The notes under the pieces were generated by a model. It made no database searches. It had not been told where the DNA came from and saw nothing but the letters and a program-made list of their open reading frames with translations. The position numbers and the translations under genes are program-made. From an uncultured Roseiflexaceae bacterium (lineage in GTDB: Bacteria > Chloroflexota > Chloroflexia > Chloroflexales > Roseiflexaceae), in contig CALJIC010000297.1 of the NCBI GenBank assembly GCA_937974195.1, positions 1 to 16,751 of the forward strand: a stretch of DNA of 16,751 nucleotides, in the 5' to 3' direction. Below, in pieces: positions 7,142 to 13,038 of this stretch. Position 1 is the stretch's first letter. Each line of letters begins with the position of its first letter.

Positions 7142-7175
7142 GTGCTGTGCAGCACCACCAGGGCCGAGATCTCGG
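7142..7175. promoter_or_regulatory. Palindromes in the MocR leader
   Basis: GTGCTG-TG-CAGCAC (7142-7155) and the perfect 12-bp palindrome CCGAGATCTCGG (7164-7175) lie 18-50 nt upstream of the MocR start. They could be operators or leader RNA hairpins that affect translation. Between 7176 and 7400 I see no convincing gene or recognised riboswitch. Confidence 0.3.
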
Positions 7176-7402
7176 TGGCTTGCAGGTCCCCGATGACCCG
7201 TCGCTCCACGGGTTCCTTGCTCGCCGTCGAGCGGCGGAATGACGAAGATCCGGCGGAGGCGACGCCTTCCACACCCATCATCGCGCCTGCCGGCTGGTGG
7301 GTCTGGAATGGCTGGCCCAACGAAACAACCATGGCACAGCACGTGCAGTCTATGGAGTATCGCGCTCTCTGTCCAGAGACAAGTGTGTGCATTGAACTAG
7401 GA

Positions 7403-7432
7403 CAATTATACAATTATACCGGTCGGCTCCAA
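7403..7432 (-). promoter_or_regulatory. MocR gene promoter overlapping a CAATTATA direct repeat
   Basis: CAATTATA occurs twice back to back (7403-7410, 7411-7418), an AT-rich island in GC-rich DNA. On the minus strand each copy holds TATAAT. TTGGAG at 7432-7427 lies 16 nt before the second TATAAT (7410-7405), a good sigma-70-type pair. Direct repeats overlapping the promoter are the known operator style of several MocR regulators, so self-regulation is likely. The implied leader is about 270 nt. On the plus strand TTGAAC (7392-7397) and TTATAC (7414-7419) could form a weaker second promoter. Confidence 0.55.
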
Positions 7433-7475
7433 TGCGGATGTGGAGCCACTCTGGTAAGGAGCCGCATGCTATAAT
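7424..7475 (+). promoter_or_regulatory. Extended -10 promoter and inverted repeat upstream of the UDPGP-family gene
   Basis: TGCTATAAT at 7467-7475 is a perfect extended -10, identical to that before hom. Just upstream, CGGCTCC (7424-7430) and GGAGCCG (7458-7464), and ATGCGG (7432-7437) and CCGCAT (7462-7467), make overlapping inverted repeats that cover the -35 zone and both divergent promoters. The 247 nt from 7476 to the next gene contain an AT patch (TATATATTTT near 7616) but no gene or riboswitch that I recognise. Confidence 0.5.
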
Positions 7476-7722
7476 CCGATGGGTGTTGGGCGCGGGCCAC
7501 GTTGCCGCCGAGCAGAAGCAGCGGCACTGTGCAACCCGGCTTCGCTCGCGGCTGTTGACGGGGCCTGCGGCCAGGCGCGCGGCACCGGCGCGTACCATGG
7601 ACGGCGCTTCACGCGTATATATTTTGAGGCTACCGGCGCGCGGAGGCGTCGGCCGTCCGCCTGCCGGTGGTGGTCGCTGCTGACCGGGCGCCGCGCGTGT
7701 GGTACAGCAGTTAGGATGTTGA

Positions 7723-9135
7723 ATGATTTCTCGAAAATTAGCAGATTTCACGCCCTTTGCCGAGCGCATGCGCGCGGAGGGGATTGCCGACATTGTCATC
7801 GACAATTTCCGCCACTACTATGAGACTCTCGCCTCCGGGAGCACGGGGTTTATTCCGGAAGACACGATCGTCCCGGTGGAGCAGGTGCCGTCGCTGGACG
7901 GCCTGAGGCAGTACGCCGATGCGGGCGCCAAGCTCGTCGGCCGCACCGCAGTGCTCAAGCTCAACGGCGGCCTCGGTACCAGCATGGGCTTGGAGCGCGC
8001 CAAGTCGCTGCTGATCGCCCGCGATGGCCTGTCGTTCCTGGATATCATCGCGCGCCAGAACCTAGCGCAGCGTCGTGAGTTTGACGCGCACATCCCCCTG
8101 CTGTTCCTCAACAGCTTCAACACGGAGGAGGACACGCTGGCGATGCTGGCGCGCTACCCGGAGCTGCGCGGCAATCTGCCCCTCAGCGTGCTGCAGAACA
8201 AAGTCCCGAAGGTGCTGCAGGAGACGCTCGCGCCGGCGTGCTGGCCGGCCGACCCGGACCTGGAGTGGTACCCGCCGGGCCACGGCGAGGTGTACCTCGT
8301 CCTGCGAATCTCCGGGGTGCTGGACAAGCTCCTGGAGCAGGGCTTCGAGTACCTGTTCATCTCGAACGCGGACAACCTCGGCGCGACGCTCGACCCGGCG
8401 ATCCTCGGCTACATGGAGCGCCACAACATCCCATTTCTCATGGAAGTGGCCCGCCGCACCCCGGCGGACAAGAAGGGCGGCCACGTCGCGCGCCGCGCCG
8501 ACGGCCGCCTGATCCTGCGCGAGGTGGCCCAGACTCCGGAGGCCGACCTGCCGCACTTCCAGAACATCGAGCGCCACCGCTACTTCAACACCAACAACCT
8601 CTGGGTTCACCTGCCCAGCCTGGCGGCGGTACTAGACGAGCACAACAACGTGCTCAAGCTGCCGATGATCCGCAACGCCAAGACCATCGACCCGAAGGAC
8701 GTCACCTCTCCCGCGGTGTACCAGCTGGAGACGGCGATGGGCGCGGCGATCGAGGTGTTTGACGGCGCGCAGGTGCTCCACGTCACCCGCGAGCGCTTTA
8801 TGCCGGTCAAGCTCTGCTCAGACCTGCTTGTGCTGCGCTCGGACCTGTACGTGATGGGCGATGACTTCCGGCTGCGCCCCAATCCGGCGCGCCGGCTGCC
8901 GCCGATCGTCGTCGACCTCGACCCGCGCTACTATCGGGTGGTGGACGACTTCGAGGCGCGTTTCGAGGCCCCGCCCTCGCTGGTGGACTGCGCGCGCCTA
9001 AGCGTCCAGGGCGATGTGGTGTTCGAGCCGGGCGTGACCCTGCGCGGCACCGTAGAGATCCGGAACAAGACGGCGGAGCAGCGGCGCATCACACGTGGCT
9101 CGCTGCTGGAAGATACAACCGTCGTCTTCGACTGA
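7723..9135 (+). CDS. UTP-glucose-1-phosphate uridylyltransferase, UDPGP (UGP2-like) family
   Basis: 470 residues. It makes UDP-glucose from UTP and glucose-1-phosphate for glycans and glycolipids. This is the UDPGP family best known from eukaryotes, not the shorter bacterial GalU. The nucleotide-binding loop is KLNGGLGTSMG (79-89), followed by K94. NADNLG (215-220) contacts the sugar nucleotide, NTNNLW (289-294) is the family sugar-site block, and K363 in PVKLCSDLL matches the conserved lysine. A C-terminal segment with hexapeptide-like character (about 425-465) fits the beta-helix of UGP2 proteins. The ATG at 7723 has AGGAT about 6 nt upstream. UDP-N-acetylhexosamine pyrophosphorylase is a related alternative, but the LNGGLGTSMG form favours UGPase. 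It is probably transcribed alone and ended by the hairpin at 9146-9174. Confidence 0.88.
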   Translation: MISRKLADFTPFAERMRAEGIADIVIDNFRHYYETLASGSTGFIPEDTIVPVEQVPSLDGLRQYADAGAKLVGRTAVLKLNGGLGTSMGLERAKSLLIARDGLSFLDIIARQNLAQRREFDAHIPLLFLNSFNTEEDTLAMLARYPELRGNLPLSVLQNKVPKVLQETLAPACWPADPDLEWYPPGHGEVYLVLRISGVLDKLLEQGFEYLFISNADNLGATLDPAILGYMERHNIPFLMEVARRTPADKKGGHVARRADGRLILREVAQTPEADLPHFQNIERHRYFNTNNLWVHLPSLAAVLDEHNNVLKLPMIRNAKTIDPKDVTSPAVYQLETAMGAAIEVFDGAQVLHVTRERFMPVKLCSDLLVLRSDLYVMGDDFRLRPNPARRLPPIVVDLDPRYYRVVDDFEARFEAPPSLVDCARLSVQGDVVFEPGVTLRGTVEIRNKTAEQRRITRGSLLEDTTVVFD

Positions 9136-9145
9136 CGCTAGTGGA

Positions 9146-9174
9146 GGGCGTGCGCTGGCCCAGCCCGCACGCCC
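9146..9174 (+). terminator. Hairpin terminator after the UDPGP-family gene
   Basis: GGGCGTGCG (9146-9154) and CGCACGCCC (9166-9174) form a perfect 9-bp stem with an 11-nt loop, 10 nt past the stop codon. A smaller stem GGCACG/CGTGCC (9181-9199) follows. No T-tract is present. Confidence 0.6.
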
Positions 9175-9210
9175 CGTGAAGGCACGCGGAGGTCGTGCCG
9201 CCCGCTGAGG

Positions 9211-9355
9211 CGTGGAGAGCCGCTGGCTCTCCAAGACCCCTTCCCCCGCTGCTCTGTGGCTGCCGAGCAGCCGCGGAGCAGCGAAGAGGAAACAGGATTT
9301 CGGGAGGCGAAGCCTCTCACCGCCCCGCCATCGTATACGCCGTGTACTGAGAGGC
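9211..9355. repeat. Cluster of palindromic repeats (copies C and D)
   Basis: Several perfect stems lie in line. TGGAGAGCC-GCT-GGCTCTCCA spans 9213-9233. A two-tier stem follows, CGCTGCTC (9247-9254) with GAGCAGCG (9276-9283) enclosing GGCTGC-CGA-GCAGCC (9258-9272) across a 3x3 internal loop. GAGGC-GAA-GCCTC spans 9304-9316. GCCTCTC (9312-9318) can also pair with GAGAGGC (9349-9355). The stretch CAGGATTTCGGGAGGC...CCTCTCACCGCCCC matches the repeats near 3200-3250 and 5571-5610. It occupies the gap before the AAA-like gene; no clear promoter is visible there. Confidence 0.6.
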
Positions 9356-9384
9356 CTACCGCCAGGTCATAACAAGAGAGAGCT

Positions 9385-10536
9385 ATGCAGCGCTTCCAGC
9401 ATACCGCCGACGCTGCTGTCGGCGGGCGCACCAGGGACGGTCGCGGGAAGCTGAGCCTGGTTCCCCACCGGGATCGCCAGGTATCGCGCCTCGTGTGCCG
9501 TGATGTCACAAGCCCGCTCCTGAGCGAGCACGAACTCCTCGCACATATCGCGCAGGTCTTCGAGGCCGCCGGCCTCATCGTCCCGCGATCGCTCCTCGTC
9601 AGCTACTACATCTCGCTCAAGACCAACCCGTTCGTCGTGCTCGCCGGCCGGGACGGCTCCATCACCGCCGATTTTGCCGCGCTCTTCGCCGAGGCGCTGC
9701 TCGGGCGCGACAGCTCGCAGTACGCGCTCATCCCCGCCGGCGCGCCCTGGCCCAGCGCCACGGGCGAGCACGGCTACTACCGTGACCTGCGGGCGCGGTT
9801 TGCATCGCTGCGCTTTCTCGATCTGCTCCAGGATGCCGCCAGCCCGGCCGGCGTCGGGCGGCCCTACCTGGTCTGCTTCACGAGCCTGCAGCCGGACGAG
9901 GTCTCGTACTACTTCACATCCCTGCTGCGCGTCGACGACGCCGGGCAGAAGCGGCTGATGCTGCCGGGCCTGGCGCTGGAGGACTGCCCGGTGGTGCCGC
10001 CGAACGTGTACATCACCGCCACGCTGGACACCGTCGAGGAGGTCGGCCGCCTGGACCGGCAGGTGCTGCGTCACGCGGCGCTGATTCAGCTCCAGGCGGT
10101 GGAGCGCAGCGAGGCGCCGGCGGCCCGGCTCCACGCCCCGCTGCCGGTCGGGTACCAGCGGCTCTGGCTGCGCAGCGCCATCCGCGATGTCGACGTGGCC
10201 AGGCAGCGGCTCGCGAAGGTGCTCGGGCCGGATGCGCTGCAGCGCCTGCGCTGCTCTGGCGAGCTGCAGCGGCTGCTGTGGCGCGGCGGGGTCGTGATCG
10301 GCAGCCGCGAGCTCCAGGAGCTCACCATCTATGTGGCCGCCAGCTTCGACGAAACCGGGCGCGGCCTCTTCGTCCCCTCCGACGCGCGCCGCAACGCACA
10401 GATCGCCTTCGACGCACAGGTGGTGCAGCGGGTGCTGTGGAAGCTGCGCGATACGCTCGATGGCGAGCTGCGCCGTGATCTGGCGCGTTTCTTCGACCGC
10501 CTCACCCCGCCCGAGGTGCAGCAGGCAGTGGCGTAG
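9385..10536 (+). CDS. McrB-like AAA+ pseudo-ATPase, function unknown
   Basis: 383 residues. The layout follows a McrB-type AAA+ domain: YYISLKTNPFVVLAG (75-88) corresponds to the strand before Walker A, RPYLVCFTSLQPDEVSYYF (159-177) to Walker B plus the segment usually ending in a YF pair, VVPPNVYITATLDTVE (203-218) to the sensor 1 strand, LDRQVLRHAALI (223-234) to the LDRA arginine segment, and AFDAQVVQRVLWKLRD (341-356) to the C-terminal lid. Each catalytic position has changed: GRDGSITA replaces GxxGxGKT, TS (166-167) the Walker B DE, D215 the sensor 1 Asn, and RH (229-230) the DR of LDRA. It should not hydrolyse ATP. No McrC or nuclease gene is nearby. A structural or scaffolding role is possible. 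The start is uncertain: GAGAG precedes this ATG, and the first 40 residues look unstructured. The family call is from motif order only. Confidence 0.6.
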   Translation: MQRFQHTADAAVGGRTRDGRGKLSLVPHRDRQVSRLVCRDVTSPLLSEHELLAHIAQVFEAAGLIVPRSLLVSYYISLKTNPFVVLAGRDGSITADFAALFAEALLGRDSSQYALIPAGAPWPSATGEHGYYRDLRARFASLRFLDLLQDAASPAGVGRPYLVCFTSLQPDEVSYYFTSLLRVDDAGQKRLMLPGLALEDCPVVPPNVYITATLDTVEEVGRLDRQVLRHAALIQLQAVERSEAPAARLHAPLPVGYQRLWLRSAIRDVDVARQRLAKVLGPDALQRLRCSGELQRLLWRGGVVIGSRELQELTIYVAASFDETGRGLFVPSDARRNAQIAFDAQVVQRVLWKLRDTLDGELRRDLARFFDRLTPPEVQQAVA

Positions 10537-10640
10537 CCGGCGGTGTGGCGCGCCTGCTGTTGCCTGCTCCCCAGCGCCGATTGATAGATTCCCAGGAGGT
10601 TCTGCAGCGCATCCCAGTGCGATTTACAAGTTTAACAAAT

Positions 10641-10670
10641 TTGACAGGCCGCCGGAGCGCATGGTACTAT
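10641..10670 (+). promoter_or_regulatory. Promoter of the peptide-type ABC operon
   Basis: A consensus TTGACA (10641-10646), 18 nt, then TACTAT (10665-10670), set in an AT-rich patch after the AAA-like gene. Between that gene's stop (10536) and this site nothing else is recognisable. The transcript would carry about 185 nt of leader before the lipoprotein start. Confidence 0.55.
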
Positions 10671-10754
10671 CCGGCCCGTACCTGACTTAACGTAAGCAGT
10701 CGCGCCGATGGGCTGGCTGTGTACTGCCGGCGCCACAGCCAATAGGAGGTGAGC

Positions 10755-10825
10755 CTATCGCACAGTAGTGGATCATGGTCCTATGCGTGCGATAGCGAAC
10801 CTGCCGCATAGGACACTGCGCAGTG
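10755..10825 (+). promoter_or_regulatory. Interleaved 9-bp stems in the ABC operon leader (possible pseudoknot)
   Basis: Stem 1 is CTATCGCAC (10755-10763) with GTGCGATAG (10787-10795). Stem 2 is GTCCTATGC (10778-10786) with GCATAGGAC (10806-10814). Both are perfect and their arms alternate, which is H-type pseudoknot topology, with no nucleotide between the 5' arm of stem 2 and the 3' arm of stem 1. The palindrome CACTGCGCAGTG (10814-10825) follows. An unused-looking AGGAGGTGAG lies just before stem 1 (10745-10754), and the gene's own GAAAGGAG is at about 10842-10849. The four arms also share a CCTATsGC-like core, so a DNA operator is the alternative reading. Confidence 0.5.
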
Positions 10826-10860
10826 TTTCTGCAGATTCTTGCGAAAGGAGCTTGCTTCAG

Positions 10861-12843
10861 ATGAAGCACGTGAACTTGCGCGGCAGGGTTGCTCTCCCCC
10901 TGCTCTTTGCGCTGATCGTCCCCGTGCTCGCCGCCTGTGGCGGCACTGCGGCGCCACAGGCCCCGGTTCGGGAGACGGTGGTTGTGACCGCCGAGCCCCA
11001 GGTCATCCGGGAGACCGTGGTCGTCGAGCAGACGGTGGTCTCCGAGGCGCCCGCCGAGGAGTCGACCGAGGGCACGTCCAGCGGTGGGGCGTTCACCACG
11101 CCGCACCCGATCCTCAGCGACGTGCGTGTGCGCCAGGCGATCGCCTACTGCACCAACCGCCCCGAGCTGATCAAGTCGGTCTACGGGTTCCTCCCCGAGG
11201 AGGAGCAGGCCAAGCTGATGATGGACGCCAACCTGCCCCAGGGCCACTGGGCGCTGGCGCCGCGCGATCAGCTGACGGTGTACGACTTCGATCCGGAGAA
11301 GGGCAACGCCCTGCTGGACGAGGCCGGCTGGACGATGTCTGATTCCGGCGTGCGCGTCAACGCCAACGGCGAGCCGCTCGAGCTGGAGTTCACCACCACC
11401 AACGCCGGCTTCCGCGTCACCTGGGCCACCGTGTTCGAGCAGCAGCTGCTCGACAACTGCGGCATCCAGATCATCCGCAAGCACGCGCCGGCCTCGTGGT
11501 GGTTCGGTGACACCACCGGCCTGGCCCGCCGCGACTTCGAGCTTGGCGCCTTCGCCTGGGTCGGCGAGGCGGACCCGACCGCCTACACCCTCTACGCCTG
11601 CAACCAGATCCCGCTGCCCTCGAACAACTGGGAGGGCCAGAACAGCATGGGCTGGTGCAACGAGACCGCCAGCCGGGCGATTCTCGCCGGCGACAACTCG
11701 CTGGACCGCGAGGAGCGCAAGCGGCACTACGCGGTCTTCCAGCAGGAGTTCACCAAGGACATGGTGAGCCTGCCGCTCTTCCAGCGGCTCGAGGCTGAGG
11801 CGGCCACCCTCAACCTGCAGAACTTCCGCTCCGACCCCACGGAGTACGTGACCGCCAACGCCCGCGAGTGGGCGATGGCCGACGGCTCCGACCAGATGGT
11901 GATGGGCTTCACCCAGGAGCCGGCCTCGCTCTGGAACCTGGTCGAGAGCGCCGCGGTGACCGCTATGGTCAACCAGCTGATCGGCATCATCCCGGCGACG
12001 ACCTACAACTACGACTACCAGGCGCTTGACCTGAAGTCCGTGCCGACGCTCGAGAACGGCGGCGCGACGCTGACCGAGGTCGAGGTCAACGCCGGCGATC
12101 TGGTCTGGACCACCGACGGCGAGCCGGCCGAGCTGGCCGAGGGCGTCGAGGTGCGCAACTCCGCTGGCGAGGTCGTGACCTTCTCCGGCGAGCCGATCAA
12201 GATGCAGCAGCTGAAGGTGACCTTCGAGTACAACGACGGCATCACCTGGGAGGACGGCGAGCCGCTGAAGCAGGCCGACTTCGAGCTGGGCGTGAAGATC
12301 GACTGCGACCCCGAGTCGGGCGCCACCAGCTTCACGCTCTGCCGGTCGCGCCAGAGCATCGAGTACGAGGGTGACCTGAAGCACACCATCACCTACCTGC
12401 CCGGTGCGCTGTGGCCGGAGTACTCGATCTACACGATCTCGGCCTACCCCTCGCATCAGGTGCTGAGCGATGGCCGCAGGCTGGCCGATGTCCCGGCCTC
12501 CGAGTGGGCGACGCTCCCGGAGATCGCCGAGGATCCGCTGAGCGCCGGCCCCTACGTGGTCGAGTCCTGGGAGAAGGGCCAGCGCCTGGTGCTCGCGGCC
12601 AACCCGAACTTCTACGCGGGTGAGCCGGCGATCAAGCAGATCACCATCCAGTTCATCGCCGACACCAACCAGGCCGTCGCGCAGCTGCTGACGGGCGATG
12701 TCGACCTGGTCGACAAGACGACCCTCGGCGCCGGGCCTGAGCTGGAGACCGTGCTGAGGGAGGCTGAGGCGGGCACCATCCAGGTGCATACCACCGCCAG
12801 CCCGACCTGGGAGCACGTGGACTTCAACCTGTTCGTGCCCTAA
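10861..12843 (+). CDS. Family 5 solute-binding lipoprotein, apparently circularly permuted
   Basis: 660 residues: substrate-binding subunit of a peptide/nickel-type ABC importer, lipid-anchored outside the membrane. The signal peptide ends at lipobox VLAAC with C26, followed by a Val/Thr/Glu-rich linker to about 80. The domain order is unusual. HPILSDVRVRQAIAYCTNRP (82-101) through YDFDPEKGNALLDEAGW (141-157) to about 342 is what normally forms the second half. MVMGFTQEPASLWNL (346-360), FEYNDGITWEDGEPLKQADF (455-474), GPYVVESWEKGQRLVLAANP (563-582) and FIADTNQAVAQLLTGDVDLV (598-617) are first-half motifs, and the protein stops at DFNLFVP, exactly where VRQAI would normally follow. The start at 10861 is chosen because the signal peptide begins there and GAAAGGAG lies 11 nt upstream; an in-frame GTG at 10768 would bury the signal. 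The ligand is unknown. Confidence 0.85.
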   Translation: MKHVNLRGRVALPLLFALIVPVLAACGGTAAPQAPVRETVVVTAEPQVIRETVVVEQTVVSEAPAEESTEGTSSGGAFTTPHPILSDVRVRQAIAYCTNRPELIKSVYGFLPEEEQAKLMMDANLPQGHWALAPRDQLTVYDFDPEKGNALLDEAGWTMSDSGVRVNANGEPLELEFTTTNAGFRVTWATVFEQQLLDNCGIQIIRKHAPASWWFGDTTGLARRDFELGAFAWVGEADPTAYTLYACNQIPLPSNNWEGQNSMGWCNETASRAILAGDNSLDREERKRHYAVFQQEFTKDMVSLPLFQRLEAEAATLNLQNFRSDPTEYVTANAREWAMADGSDQMVMGFTQEPASLWNLVESAAVTAMVNQLIGIIPATTYNYDYQALDLKSVPTLENGGATLTEVEVNAGDLVWTTDGEPAELAEGVEVRNSAGEVVTFSGEPIKMQQLKVTFEYNDGITWEDGEPLKQADFELGVKIDCDPESGATSFTLCRSRQSIEYEGDLKHTITYLPGALWPEYSIYTISAYPSHQVLSDGRRLADVPASEWATLPEIAEDPLSAGPYVVESWEKGQRLVLAANPNFYAGEPAIKQITIQFIADTNQAVAQLLTGDVDLVDKTTLGAGPELETVLREAEAGTIQVHTTASPTWEHVDFNLFVP

Positions 12844-12862
12844 GCAACCTCCGGCGGCTGTA

Positions 12863-12915
12863 GCTGGTGCCGGTGGTGCTGGCCGGCTTCACCGGCAAGC
12901 ACCACCGGCACCAGC
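12863..12915 (+). terminator. Long intra-operon hairpin after the binding-protein gene
   Basis: GCTGGTGCCGGTGGTGCT (12863-12880) and its perfect complement (12898-12915) make an 18-bp stem, topped by GCCGG-CTTCA-CCGGC (12882-12896). It lies 19 nt past the stop. No T-tract follows. Hairpins here commonly protect the upstream binding-protein mRNA and lower expression of downstream permease genes by partial termination or processing; that role is inferred. Confidence 0.65.
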
Positions 12916-12941
12916 ATACTACTTTGGAAGGATCGGGACGG

Positions 12942-12962
12942 GCGGAGGGCAGAGCCCTCCGC
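12942..12962. repeat. Palindromic GGAGGGC hairpin
   Basis: GCGGAGGGC-AGA-GCCCTCCGC is a perfect 9-bp stem with a 3-nt loop, between the long hairpin and the permease start. It resembles the GGAGG/CCTCC stems in the other gaps of this window but lacks their flanking sequence, so membership of the same family is uncertain. Confidence 0.5.
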
Positions 12963-13038
12963 ATCCACCCTCTTGAGATGGGGACAGCGCCGCAGGTGGC
13001 GTTCCCGAATAGCCTCTACACCTCTGTGGAGCGGTACG

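Noticed and set aside
5424..7196. A 590-residue plus-strand open frame opposite MocR
   Set aside because: His/Arg/Gln-rich antisense shadow of the regulator, and its start lies in the tandem repeat.
7125..7400. T-box or other riboswitch in the long MocR leader
   Set aside because: No AGGGTGGNACCGCG-like T-box sequence or other core I recognise; only short palindromes.
7432..7683. Small plus-strand ORF (83 codons) before the nucleotidyltransferase
   Set aside because: It starts inside the promoter region upstream of the likely transcript start, has no ribosome site, and has non-coding composition.
10775..10795. Leader peptide MVLCVR in the ABC operon leader
   Set aside because: The nearest Shine-Dalgarno sequence is about 24 nt away, and the frame lies within the paired stems; too short to support.
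10687..12816. A 709-residue minus-strand open frame opposite the binding protein
   Set aside because: Antisense shadow created by codon bias; no domain, signal or ribosome site.
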